The notes under the pieces: generated by a model
Seen by the model: only the letters and a program-made list of their open reading frames with translations
What the model was told of the DNA's origin: nothing
Database searches by the model: none
From: DASSUW01 sp963806395
Lineage (GTDB): Bacteria > Actinomycetota > Thermoleophilia > Solirubrobacterales > Solirubrobacteraceae
Reading direction: 5' to 3'
Length of the DNA stretch: 64,000 nt
Assembly (NCBI GenBank): GCA_963806395.1
Contig: CAWDYI010000013.1
Location: forward strand, 1-64,000
Program-made: the position numbers and the translations under genes
Shown here: in pieces, positions 38,300 through 46,890 of the stretch
Layout: each line of letters begins with the position of its first letter
Numbering within the stretch: position 1 is the stretch's first letter

Positions 38300-38967
38300 T
38301 GCACTCCACCGAAGCCGTCGAGAACTACGCGAAGGCGATCTACGCGCTCCAGCGGCGCGCGCAGGGCGATGCCGTCTCCACCAACGACCTCGCCGACCGG
38401 CTCGACGTCACCGCGGCATCGGCCTCCGGGATGATCAAGCGGCTCGCCGACCTCGGGCTGGTTGCGCACGTCCCGTACCGCGGCGTCCAGCTGACGACGG
38501 AGGGCGAGCGGCTGGCGCTCGAGGTGCTGCGCCACCACCGGCTGCTCGAGCTCTACCTCGCCGAGCACCTCGGCGTGCCGTGGGACCGCGTGCACGACGA
38601 GGCCGAGGCGCTCGAGCACGTGCTGTCCGAGGACCTCGAGGCGCGCATCGCGGCCAAGCTCGGCAACCCGACGCACGACCCGCACGGCGATCCGATCCCC
38701 GATGCGCAGCTGCGGCTCGACGAGCTTCCGACCCGCAGCCTCGCCGACCTGAGCCCAGGCGACCGTGGCCGCTTCGTGCGTGTCTCGGACTCCGATCCGG
38801 AGATGCTCCGGTACCTCACCGACCGCGGCGTCAGCATCGGCGCTGCGCTCGAGGTGCTCGACCGCCAGCCGTTCGAGGGGCCGCTCACGGTCCGCTTCGG
38901 CGACACCCTGCAGGTCCTCGGCGGCGCGCTCGCGGCCGCCATGCGGGTCGAGCTCGACGCCCGTTGA
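38299..38967 (+). CDS. DtxR/MntR-family metal-dependent repressor
   Basis: 222 residues. The N-terminal winged HTH is EAVENYAKAIYALQRRAQ ... LADRLDVTAASASGMIKRLA. The metal-binding and dimer domain has HHRLLELYLAEHLGVPWDRV with EAEALEHVLSEDLEARI supplying His/Glu/Cys-type ligands; HDPHGDPIPDA is the usual family segment. A C-terminal FeoA/SH3-like domain is included (RFVRVSDSDPEMLRYLTDRG ... FGDTLQVLGG). As last gene of the operon it probably represses it with Mn(II) or Fe(II) at the box near 36057. Confidence 0.92.
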   Translation: MHSTEAVENYAKAIYALQRRAQGDAVSTNDLADRLDVTAASASGMIKRLADLGLVAHVPYRGVQLTTEGERLALEVLRHHRLLELYLAEHLGVPWDRVHDEAEALEHVLSEDLEARIAAKLGNPTHDPHGDPIPDAQLRLDELPTRSLADLSPGDRGRFVRVSDSDPEMLRYLTDRGVSIGAALEVLDRQPFEGPLTVRFGDTLQVLGGALAAAMRVELDAR

Positions 38968-38995
38968 GAGATCTCCACAGCGCGCCGTAGCGCGA

Positions 38996-39094
38996 TCTGG
39001 TCCGATTGCCCGGTAACCCGCGGCAGCGGGGCGACACGTCGCCCCGGCCCGGGGGACCAGACAGCCCGAGGGGTCCCGCAATGCGGGGCCCCTC
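38996..39094. ncRNA. Structured RNA-like intergenic element, class unknown
   Basis: The 159-bp gap holds nested complementary segments. P1 pairs 38996-39003 (TCTGGTCC) with 39054-39061. P2 pairs 39009-39013 with 39049-39053 directly inside it. P3 is a hairpin GGGGCGAC/GTCGCCCC (39028-39045). A separate 12-bp stem with loop AAT (39068-39079 with 39083-39094) follows. CCCGC/GCGGG (39017-39021, 39026-39030) would compete with P3, so alternative folds exist. The strand is not certain; on the plus strand it follows the DtxR gene. It matches no riboswitch consensus I recall. Confidence 0.45.
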
Positions 39095-39113
39095 GTGCGT
39101 TCGGGACGATCCA

Positions 39114-39119
39114 TAGGCT
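39114..39119 (+). promoter_or_regulatory. -10 box (TAGGCT) of the SDR gene
   Basis: TAGGCT is 7 nt before the GTG start at 39127, with no Shine-Dalgarno sequence. It lies 20 nt after the strong stem-loop of the structured element, so this promoter is separate from the metal operon. Confidence 0.4.
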
Positions 39120-39126
39120 GCCGGGC

Positions 39127-39876
39127 GTGGATCGCGTCGCGCTCGTCACCGGCGGCGGCACCGGCATCGGCCGTGCCACCGCGCTCGCCCTCGCCTCCGA
39201 CGGTATGGCCGTGGTGATCGCCGGCCGGCGGCCGGAACCGCTGCAGGAGGTCGCGGCGGAGATCGACGCGGCCGGCGGCCGGGCGGTCGCGGCGAGCGGC
39301 GACCTGTCTGTGCCCGACGACGCGGCGTCCGCCGTGAACGCCGCCGTCGAGGCGTTCGGAGGCCTGCACGTGGTGGTCAACAACGCCGGCACGATCCGCC
39401 GCAACGTGCGCCTGCACGAGGTCGGGATCGAGCGCTGGGACGAGCAGATCGCGAGCAACCTGCGCGCCCCCTACCTCGTGCTGCACGCAGCGCTGCCCGA
39501 GCTCCTGCGCGCGAGCGGCGACCGCTCGATCGTGAACGTGTCGTCGACGCTGGCGGTCAAGCCTGCGCCGGGCATCGCGCCGTACGCGGCGGCGAAGGGC
39601 GCGCTGATCGCGCTCACGCGCTGCCTCGCGCTCGAGTACGGCGACGACGGCATCCGCTGCAACGTCGTGCTGCCGGCTGTGGTGCGGACGCCGCTCGCGC
39701 ACGTCGACCGGCCGGCCTTCGACGAGCAGTCGGACGCGATGGCGGCCGCGTACCCGCTCGGCCGCCTCGGGGAGCCGGAGGACGTAGCCGCGACAATCCG
39801 CTGGCTGGTCTCCCCCGAGGCGGGCTGGATCACCGGGACCGCCGTGCCGGTCGACGGCGGCTTCACAGTGACCTGA
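39127..39876 (+). CDS. Short-chain dehydrogenase/reductase (FabG-like)
   Basis: 249 residues from GTG 39127. The TGGGTGIGRATALALASDG cofactor motif, NNAG, the catalytic Ser in IVNVSSTLAV and Tyr/Lys in PYAAAKGAL are all present, and the C-terminus WITGTAVPVDGGFTVT is typical. The RR at the end of strand 2 (AGRRPEP) suggests NADP preference. The substrate is unknown. Its 3' end overlaps the convergent GT39 gene by 14 bp. Confidence 0.92.
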   Translation: MDRVALVTGGGTGIGRATALALASDGMAVVIAGRRPEPLQEVAAEIDAAGGRAVAASGDLSVPDDAASAVNAAVEAFGGLHVVVNNAGTIRRNVRLHEVGIERWDEQIASNLRAPYLVLHAALPELLRASGDRSIVNVSSTLAVKPAPGIAPYAAAKGALIALTRCLALEYGDDGIRCNVVLPAVVRTPLAHVDRPAFDEQSDAMAAAYPLGRLGEPEDVAATIRWLVSPEAGWITGTAVPVDGGFTVT

Positions 39877-41786
39877 GCGCGTCCGCCTGGCCCTGGAGGT
39901 CGTACAGCCCGTCGATGCCGCTCACCGGCGTGCCGACCTGCTCGACCGCGGCCATCACCTCGCTCGAGCCGATCCGGCCGTCGTTGCCGATGCCGTTGGA
40001 GGTGTCCGTGAGCACCCAGCGGATCTGGCCGCGCTCGACGGCGTCGGCGAGCCAGGCGGTGCTGACCTGGCTCTCGCGGCCGGAGAACCCGCCGATCGCG
40101 GCGACGTCGGCGCCGGAGCCGATCAGCTGCCCGGCGGCGCCGGACTGGCTGGAGACCGCGATCGTCCCGCCGCCGTTCTCCTGCGCGTAGGCGACCGCGT
40201 CGGACAGCGACTGGCTGTTGCCGCCGAACGGGTTGCCGCCGCCTTGGGTGGCGCCGCCCGGGGGCGCGGCCGGGCCGCCGCCGCCGGCCATGGGACCGCC
40301 GCCGCCTCCTGCGAGTCCAGCGGTCGCCGGGCCGCCCGCGGGGAACGTCCCGCTCGTGGCGTGGCCGAGCGTCTGCGCCGCCCACGCGGCGGGCGCGAGC
40401 AGCAGGAGCGCCATCGCCCCCGCCACCACCGCGGCCCGCGCACGCGGGGCGATCGCGGCTGCCGAGCAGAACGGCCGCGCCGACCGCCGCCGCCGCCAGC
40501 ACGGGCGCGAGCCACGTCAGCTGGCCGGGGTTGTCCTTCAGCACGATCACCTCGGTGACGGCGCCGGCGACGACCGCCGCCGCGCCGACCGCCCGCGCCG
40601 CATGCCCGCGCTCGAGCATCACGCCGACGGTCGCGCCGACGAGCACGGCGGTCAGGGGAGCGAGCTGTGACACGTAGTAGGGATGGAAGATGCCCTCGGC
40701 CCGGCTGAAGGCGACGGCGGTCGTCACGAAGGCGCCGCCGACGGCGATCAGCCAGCCGGTGCGCGGATCGGTGCGCCGCAGCCGCGTCACGGCGAGCAGT
40801 CCGAGGCCGCCGAAGAGCGCGAAGCCGAGCAGCCAGCCGCCCTGTCCGCCGAGGCTCTCGTTCAGCAGCCGCAGCAGGCCCGGCTCGCCGCCGAACACGC
40901 CACCGCCGCCGGCGCCGCCGGGACCCCCTCCCCCGCCGGGTCCGCCGTCCTGGCCGAACAGTCGCCCGAGCCCGTTGTAGCCGAGGATGAGCGACCAGAT
41001 GCTGTTGTCGCTCGTCCCCGAGATCCACGGCCGGTCGGCCGCCGGCGTGAGCCATACGACCACCGGCCACGCCAGGCCGACGGCTGCCATCGCGGCGCCG
41101 CCGGCGAGCAGCTGACGGACGGCGGCGACGCGCCCGCGGGGAGCGCTCCACAGCCACGCCGCGGCGAGCGCGGGCACGACGAGCAGGGCCGCCGCCATCT
41201 TCGCCTCGAAGCCCAGGCCGACGAAGACGCCGCTCAGCACCAGCCAGCGCGTCCGTCCGTCCTCCAGGCCGCGCACGACCGCCCACACCGCGGCGGTGCA
41301 GCACAGCACCAGCAGCGCGTCGGGGTTGTTGTGGCGCGCGATCGCGACGGTGATCGGCGTCAGCGCGAGTGCCAGGCCGGCCGTGAAGCCCGCGACCCGG
41401 CCGAATCGCCGCCGCGTCAGGTCATACGAGAGCGCGACGGTCGCCACTCCCATCAGGGCCTGCGGCACGAGCAGGCTCCACGTGCTGAAGCCGAAGACGC
41501 GTGCCGACAGCGCCTGGACCCACAGCGCGAGCGGCGGCTTGTCCACGGTCATCACTCCGGCCGAGTCGAACGAGCCGTACAGGAACGCGTGCCAGCTCGT
41601 GCTCATCGAGCGCACGGCGGCGCTGTAGTACTCGTTGGCAAGACCGTTGCGGCTGAGCCCCCAGAGGTAGAGCACGCTCGCCAGCACCAGCAGGGCGGCG
41701 AGCTCGGGGCGCGGGGTGGCGAGCGTCAGGCTGCGGAAGCGGCGTGCGCGCTGCGTGCGGGGCAGGGGGAGCGAGGAAGTGGACAT
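39863..41786 (-). CDS. GT39-type membrane mannosyltransferase with YkcA/YkcB-like C-terminal domain (apparent frameshift)
   Basis: Polytopic glycosyltransferase using a polyprenyl-phosphate sugar donor. From ATG 41786, SRNGLANEYYSAAVRSMSTS contains the acidic catalytic loop region, followed by VMTVDKPPLALWVQALSARV and about ten membrane helices. A Gly-rich loop (41 kb region, GGPGGGGGPGGAGGGG) comes next. The frame shifts near 40450-40475. The last part (ALLLLAPAAWAAQTLGHATS, a second Gly/Pro-rich stretch, then IGGFSGRESQVSTAWLADAV and GLYDLQGQADAL) matches the C-terminal domain of YkcA/YkcB-type enzymes. It is divergent from a GT2-GtrA gene that may supply its lipid-linked donor. Confidence 0.85.
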
Positions 41787-41818
41787 GCCCGCAGCGTGCG
41801 CCGGGTGTGCGAGAGCCG

Positions 41819-41872
41819 CCTGGGACGAGCCTGGGAGTTCCCTGAGCGGCGCACTTCTCAGCGGGTTCTCAG
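41819..41872. promoter_or_regulatory. Two divergent pairs of 11-bp-spaced direct repeats (response-regulator boxes)
   Basis: On the minus strand TCCCAGG occurs at 41836-41830 and 41825-41819, 11 bp apart and upstream of the GT39 gene. On the plus strand TTCTCAG occurs at 41855-41861 and 41866-41872, also 11 bp apart and upstream of the GT2-GtrA gene. An unpaired TTCCCTGAG lies at 41838-41846. Direct repeats with 11-bp period are typical of OmpR/PhoB-family binding. The repeats resemble those at 48254-48283. Confidence 0.6.
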
Positions 41873-41916
41873 GCTCCTCCCACGGATCTCCCACGTCGGA
41901 GGCCGAGCCTGGCCGC

Positions 41917-43110
41917 ATGACCATGACCGCGCTTTCGACCGCGCCTTCGACCCCGCTGTGGCACCGCCCCGCCGCCGCGCATCCCGCGCCCGACGTCGAG
42001 ATCGTCGTCCCGGTGCACGACGAGGAGCGGACGCTCGCGCCCAGCATCCGCCGCCTCCACCGCTTCCTGACAACTGAGTTCCCGTTCGGGTGGCGGATCG
42101 TGATCGCCGACAACGCGAGCACGGATGCGACACCGGTCGTCGCGTCCGCGCTGGCGGCCGAGCTGCCGGCCGTGTCGGTGCTCCGGCTCGAGCGCAAGGG
42201 TCGTGGCCGCGCGCTGCGGGCGGCCTGGTCGGCCAGCCGCGCGCGCGTCGTCTGTTACATGGACGTCGACCTCTCGACGGACCTGCGCGGTCTGCTGCCG
42301 CTGGTCGCGCCGCTGCTGTCGGGCCACAGCGACCTGGCGATCGGCACCCGGCTGGCGCACGGCGCGCGAGTGGTCCGCGGCCCGAAGCGCGAGCTGATCT
42401 CGCGCGCGTACAACCGGCTCCTGCACACGGCGCTGCGCACGCGCTTCAGCGACGCGCAATGCGGGTTCAAGGCGGCGCGCCGCGGCGTGCTCGACGACCT
42501 GCTCCCGGCGGTGCGCGACGACTCGTGGTTCTTCGACACGGAGCTGCTGGTGCTCGCCCAGCGGCGCGGGCTGCGGATCCACGAGGTGCCCGTCGACTGG
42601 ATCGACGACCCCGACTCGCGCGTGCGGATCGTGCGCACGGCGGTCGAGGACCTGCTCGGCGTCGCGCGCCTGATGACGGCGTCGCCTGTGGTCCGGTTCA
42701 TGGGCATCGGAGTCGTGAGCACGCTGGCGTACGCGCTGCTGTTCGTCCTCCTGCGCGGCATCGTGGGAGCGGGCGGCGGCAACGCGATCGCGCTCGCGCT
42801 GACCGCGGTCGGCAACACCGCCGCCAACCGGAGGCTCACCTTCGGCGTGCGCGGCCGTGCCGACGTGCTGCGCCATCACGTCCGCGGCGCGGTCGTGTTC
42901 GTCTTGACGCTGGCGCTCACGAGCGGCGCGCTGCTGGTGCTGCACGGGATCGACGCGACTCCGCCGCGCGCGGTCGAGCTCGCGGTCCTCGTCGTCGCGG
43001 GCTTCGCCGCGACCGTGACCCGCTACGTCGCGCTGCGCACCTGGGTCTTCACACGCCGGCGACGGCGTCGTTCCCCCCATCTCGTCACCACCGACAGGAG
43101 GACAGCATGA
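41917..43110 (+). CDS. GT2 glycosyltransferase fused to a GtrA membrane domain
   Basis: 397 residues. The N-terminal GT-A domain of the dolichyl-phosphate-mannose-synthase type has VEIVVPVHDEERTLAPSIRR, IVIADNASTDATP and the metal-binding VVCYMDVDLSTD, with QCGFKAARR later. The C-terminal GtrA-like domain has four membrane helices (VVRFMGIGVVSTLAYALLFV ... VTRYVALRTWVFTRR). It probably makes a polyprenyl-phosphate sugar and presents it at the membrane, as donor for the divergent GT39 enzyme. The stop overlaps the next gene (ATGA). Confidence 0.92.
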   Translation: MTMTALSTAPSTPLWHRPAAAHPAPDVEIVVPVHDEERTLAPSIRRLHRFLTTEFPFGWRIVIADNASTDATPVVASALAAELPAVSVLRLERKGRGRALRAAWSASRARVVCYMDVDLSTDLRGLLPLVAPLLSGHSDLAIGTRLAHGARVVRGPKRELISRAYNRLLHTALRTRFSDAQCGFKAARRGVLDDLLPAVRDDSWFFDTELLVLAQRRGLRIHEVPVDWIDDPDSRVRIVRTAVEDLLGVARLMTASPVVRFMGIGVVSTLAYALLFVLLRGIVGAGGGNAIALALTAVGNTAANRRLTFGVRGRADVLRHHVRGAVVFVLTLALTSGALLVLHGIDATPPRAVELAVLVVAGFAATVTRYVALRTWVFTRRRRRRSPHLVTTDRRTA

Positions 43111-43661
43111 ACCCGAAGTTCCGCAGGATCGCGGTTTTCACCGGAGCCGTCGCGTTGGCCGGCGGCGCCGGCATCGCCGCCGCCTCGTATGACGGCTCTG
43201 ACGCGGCGGGCTCTGGGCCGGCGCTTACGCGCCCGGCCCAGGGCGGCGGGCGTGGCGGGCCGGACCTCAGCGCCCTCGCCGGGGAGCTGGGGGTGTCCGA
43301 GAGCCGCCTGCGGGCCGCGCTCGAGGCGGCCCGGCCGCGCACCGGCGGACCCGGGTCGGGCTCCGGCTCCGGCTCCGGCGGGAGCGGACCGCCGGATGGC
43401 ACGGACATGGCCGAGGCACTCGCGAGCGAGCTCGGGCTGTCCGTGGACAAGGTGCAGGCCGCGCTCGAGGCCGCGATGCCGTTCGGCGACGGCGGGCCGC
43501 AGGGCGGCGCCGCGCCCCCGGCCGGCGGCGCGCCTCCTGGCGACGGGTCGTCCGGCGGCCCCGGCCCGGGCGGCGACGGCTCATCCGGCGGCGCAGCTCC
43601 CGGCGATGGCTCGTCCGGCGATGGCTCGTCCGGCAGCTCTGGCGCGGGCAGCTTGTCCTGA
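43107..43661 (+). CDS. Secreted Gly/Ser-rich protein with duplicated LGVS helix motif
   Basis: 184 residues, strong AGGAGG ribosome site at 43096-43101. The signal sequence is KFRRIAVFTGAVALAGGAGI. Two copies of a helical motif follow: LAGELGVSESRLRAALEAAR (about 54-73) and LASELGLSVDKVQAALEAAM (about 105-124), separated by a GSGSGSG linker. The C-terminal 60 residues are Gly/Ser/Asp/Pro low complexity (GDGSSGG repeats). The function is not known. Coupling to the GT2-GtrA gene suggests it could be the glycosylated or envelope-attached product of this locus; that is speculative. Confidence 0.75.
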   Translation: MNPKFRRIAVFTGAVALAGGAGIAAASYDGSDAAGSGPALTRPAQGGGRGGPDLSALAGELGVSESRLRAALEAARPRTGGPGSGSGSGSGGSGPPDGTDMAEALASELGLSVDKVQAALEAAMPFGDGGPQGGAAPPAGGAPPGDGSSGGPGPGGDGSSGGAAPGDGSSGDGSSGSSGAGSLS

Positions 43662-43764
43662 CGCGATCCGCCGAGCGAGCATCGCGACGCCTTCGAACCG
43701 GCGCGCAACGCGGTCGTCGGCGCCAGCTGCCGGCGGCCGCTCGTGCGCCGCGCGCGCGTGGGTG

Positions 43765-45159
43765 TCAGATGCCAGGTGGCTCGGCGCTCGCGATCGGCGC
43801 GAAGCTGAGCATGGCGTGGACGCCGAGGTCGAGGTCGAGCCGCTCGCCGGTGTTCAGGGACACGCAGGCGTCCGGTCGGCGGGTGTGCTGGAGCGGCGCC
43901 GGCTGGCCGTGTGTGCGAGCGGGGCGCGTGCCGATGCGGCGGCCGTCACGACGGGTGAACGTGAGCCGGTCGCCGGCATGGCGTGTGATGCCGTAGCGGC
44001 CCTCGTGCAGCAGCCGATGGTGATGGCCGCAGAGCTGGACGAGGTTGTCCAGGTCGGTCGCGCCGCCGGTCGCCCAGTGCTCGATGTGATGCGCATCGAC
44101 GAACCGGCGGCTGGTACAGCCCGGGAACCGGCAGCCGCGGTCGCGGGCGTTGAGTGCACGCCGCAGGGCGGCCGAGATCACGCGCGTCTTGCGACCGAGC
44201 CTCAGTGGTACGCCGTCGCGCTCGAGCACCTGGACCAGCGAGGCGTCACATGCGAGCCGCCGCGCCGTCTCGGCCGCAAGCGGCGAGCCGTCGTCGAGCT
44301 CGCAACGCGCCCCTGCGTCGCCGCGTAGCGCCGCGGTGTCGACGTGCAGCACCACCTGGACACGGTCCCCGCCCGTCCGTGCGCCGCGGGCGCCCGCGAG
44401 GAACGCGTCCGAGATCGCCAGCAACGCGTCGGCGCGCGCCTCGCCCGCGGTGACGTTCGGCGTTCCCGCGGGAACGCCGTCTTCCGTTCCCGCGGGAACG
44501 CCGTCTACATCCTCGAGCGCATCCCGGCGATCCGCGTCGGGCGTTCCCGCGGGAACGTCGCACGCGGGTTCGGCCGGCGCGGCGAGCCGCTCGCGCGCTT
44601 CCTCGAGCGCCGCCATCACCAGGGCACCCTCCTCCGCAGGGAGCCGACCGCGCAAGAGCACAGATCCATCATCGTCGTGCTCGAAGGTGAGCCAGCGCTC
44701 GGGCCGCCCGCCTGCTGCCACACGCTCGGCGGCCACCACGCGCCGGTGCGCGCGCACCAGGCGTTCGAGTTGGGCGGCCGTGGCGTGGCGAGCGAGTTCG
44801 AGCAGCTCCGACTCGCGCTCGACGTTCTCCACGCGCGTGAGCGCCCGCACCTTCGAGTAGCTCAGCTCGCCCTCGGCGTACGCCGCCCGGATCGCGGGCA
44901 GCTCGCGCAGCCGCCGCGCGACCCGCACGTGCTCACGCGCCGGGCCGGGCGCGATCCCGCACTGCCATGACACCCAGTGCGCGCACGACCGGCAGTTCCA
45001 CTGCGCCCACCCCTCGCGCACGTCGTACTCGCCGATCAGACCCAGCCATCGGCACGTCGACGCATGGATCTGCGACGCCAGCGCCGTTATCTGCTGCTCC
45101 AGCAGCTCCAGCGGAACCGGTCCGTCCGACGCGACCGCTATCTCTTGATGGGAACACAT
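43765..45159 (-). CDS. DUF222 / HNH endonuclease domain protein (13E12 repeat family)
   Basis: 464 residues. The N-terminal DUF222 domain has WLGLIGEYDVREGWAQWNCR ... CAHWVSWQCGIAPGPAREHV, ELSYSKVRALTRVEN. The C-terminal HNH domain has RDRGCRFPGCTSRRFVDAHH ... NLVQLCGHHHRLLHEG with Cys and His zinc ligands. Between them is a variable linker with three VPAGT repeats, each encoded by the palindrome GTTCCCGCGGGAAC. These genes are multicopy and mobile-looking in actinobacteria; their true activity is unsettled. It starts at ATG 45159, 6 nt after a TAGGAT box. Confidence 0.9.
   Translation of the reverse strand: MCSHQEIAVASDGPVPLELLEQQITALASQIHASTCRWLGLIGEYDVREGWAQWNCRSCAHWVSWQCGIAPGPAREHVRVARRLRELPAIRAAYAEGELSYSKVRALTRVENVERESELLELARHATAAQLERLVRAHRRVVAAERVAAGGRPERWLTFEHDDDGSVLLRGRLPAEEGALVMAALEEARERLAAPAEPACDVPAGTPDADRRDALEDVDGVPAGTEDGVPAGTPNVTAGEARADALLAISDAFLAGARGARTGGDRVQVVLHVDTAALRGDAGARCELDDGSPLAAETARRLACDASLVQVLERDGVPLRLGRKTRVISAALRRALNARDRGCRFPGCTSRRFVDAHHIEHWATGGATDLDNLVQLCGHHHRLLHEGRYGITRHAGDRLTFTRRDGRRIGTRPARTHGQPAPLQHTRRPDACVSLNTGERLDLDLGVHAMLSFAPIASAEPPGI
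44462..44556. repeat. Three perfect GTTCCCGCGGGAAC palindromes in the DUF222-HNH linker
   Basis: Copies are at 44462-44475, 44486-44499 and 44543-44556, identical 14-bp self-complementary sequences with starts 24 and 57 bp apart. Each is read in the same frame as Val-Pro-Ala-Gly-Thr. The exact DNA conservation exceeds what is needed to conserve the peptide, since codon choice is fixed at every degenerate site. Confidence 0.8.
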
Positions 45160-45165
45160 GTTCGC

Positions 45166-45171
45166 ATCCTA
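45166..45171 (-). promoter_or_regulatory. -10 box (TAGGAT) of the DUF222-HNH gene
   Basis: On the minus strand TAGGAT is followed after 6 nt (GCGAAC) by ATG 45159, with no ribosome binding site. Leaderless initiation is likely. Confidence 0.45.
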
Positions 45172-45202
45172 CGACCCCCATCGGACACGACCTCCACCCG
45201 TA

Positions 45203-45228
45203 AAACCTGGGATGGATTGACCATCCCA
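45203..45228 (-). terminator. Rho-independent terminator of the kinase operon
   Basis: On the minus strand TGGGATGG and CCATCCCA form a perfect 8-bp stem (45228-45221 with 45215-45208) around a TCAAT loop. GGTTTTAC follows, a short U-run in the RNA. It lies 69 bp after the histidine kinase stop and before the HNH promoter. Confidence 0.65.
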
Positions 45229-45296
45229 ACCCACACAACCTCATAGAGCGTGACTACGCTCGGGAGCGAGCCGGGACTGTGTCGGGGACGCAGCCG

Positions 45297-46890
45297 TCAG
45301 GCCGGTGGCGTCGCGGGCTCGTCCGCAGCCGGTACGCGGCCGGCGGCCGGCAGCTGCACCGCGAACACGGCGCCGCCGCCGGGCGCGTTGGCGGCGGCGA
45401 CCTCGCCGCCGTGAGCGTCGACGATCGCGGCAACGATCGCGAGGCCCAGGCCCGCGCCGGCCTTGCCGCGCTCGCGGCCGCCCTCCGCACGCCAGAAGCG
45501 CTCGAACAGGGCGTCCGGCTCGTCGCTCGGGAGCCCGGGGCCGTGGTCGCGGACCTCGAGCCGGACGCCGCCGTCGTGCGCCGCCACGGAGACCTCGATC
45601 GGCGTGCCGGCGGGCGTGTGCACGAGGGCGTTTCGGAGGAGGTTCGCGAGCACCTGGCGCAGCTGGTGGGCATCGCCGAGCACGGTCAGCGCGGCCGCGT
45701 CGGCACCCGCACCCGCACGCGCCGGCGCCGGCACCGGCACCCGCGCCGGCGTCGGCGCCCGCGCCGGCACCGAAGCCGGCGTCGAGCACGATCGCGCGGT
45801 CGGGCGCCGTGGCGCGCGCGTCGGCGACCGCGTCGGCGGCCAGCGCCGCCAGCTCGACCGGCGAGTGCGGCGCCTCCGCGATCTCGTCGAGCCTGGCGAG
45901 CATCAGGAGGTCCTCGACCAGGACGCCCATGCGCGCCGCCTCGTCCTCGATCCGGCGCATCGCCTTCTCGACCTCCACCGGCTCGCGCGCCGCGCCCATG
46001 CGGAACAGCTCGGCGTAGCCGCGGATCGAGGCGAGCGGGGTGCGCAGCTCGTGCGACGCGTCGGCGAGGAAGCGGCGCAGCCGGTCCTCGCTCGCCTGCC
46101 GCTGGGAGAACGCCTGCTCGAGGCGGTCGAGCATCGCGTTCAGTGCGATCCCGAGCCGGCCGACCTCCGTGCGCGGGTCCGTCGACTCGACGCGGTGCGA
46201 GAGGTCGCCGCCGGCGATCGCGCCCGCCGTGTGGCCCATGCGATCCAGCGGCAGCAGGCCGACTCGCACGACAATCCACGCCACCAGCCCGAGCACGAGC
46301 AGCACGCCGCCGATCACGAGCAGCTCGACCAGCAGGAGCCGGTTCAGCCGCTCGTCGATGTCCGCCAGCGGCACCGCGACGACCGTGATGCCACCGCCGA
46401 TGCGGTTGCGCTCCGCGTACACGCGGTAGCTGCCGTCGTCGTCGCCCTCGCCGTCGACGGTGAACACGCGACCGAGCGGCATGTCGGCCGGCAGCGCCGG
46501 GTCGGCGGCGATGTCCTGATCGGTCTCGAACACGTGCTCGCCGGTCACATCGCCGGAAGCGTCGCGGCGCTCGCCGTAGGTCCCGGGCGGCAGGCCGCCG
46601 CCGGATCCGCCGCCGCGCGGTGGGCCTCCGCCGGGGGGTCCGCCGGGCCCGCCGACGCCCCCGCTCCCGCCCAGGCCCTCGCCCACGCCGCCCACGCCGC
46701 CCACGCCGCCGCCCACGCCCTCCGCCTCCAGCTCGCGCGCCACGGCAGGCAGCGCCGACCGCGCCTGCGCGTCCACACGGTCGAGCTCGAACGAGCGCTG
46801 CTCGACGTACGTGATGCCGCCGAGCAGGAGCAGCCCCAGCGCCGTCAGCGCCAGCAGCGCCGCCAGCAGCCGGGCACGCAGCGAGGCCAT
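45297..46890 (-). CDS. Sensor histidine kinase with Gly-rich ectodomain (apparent frameshift)
   Basis: OmpR-partner type kinase. It starts at ATG 46890, in TGATG overlap with the response regulator. TM1 (LLAALLALTALGLLLLGGIT) precedes an ectodomain with an unusual run of Gly/Val/Pro repeats (about residues 58-105). TM2 is LLVIGGVLLVLGLVAWIVVR, followed by HAMP (LLPLDRMGHTAGAIAGGDLS), the phospho-accepting His in FLADASHELRTPLASIRGYA, and ATPase boxes NLLRNALVHTP, DHGPGLPSD and AGLGLAIV. The frame changes within a Gly/Ala repeat at about 45690-45770, probably an error in a hard-to-read tract. Corrected length is about 530 residues. Confidence 0.88.

Noticed and set aside
38996..39094. Assignment of the structured element to the c-di-AMP (ydaO) riboswitch class
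   Set aside because: Only a GACAGCCCGA-like stretch is shared; the remaining conserved blocks and a typical downstream gene are missing.
41887..43080. Long minus-strand frame opposite the GT2-GtrA gene
   Set aside because: His/Arg/Asp-rich shadow without domains; the plus frame has clear GT2 motifs and membrane helices.
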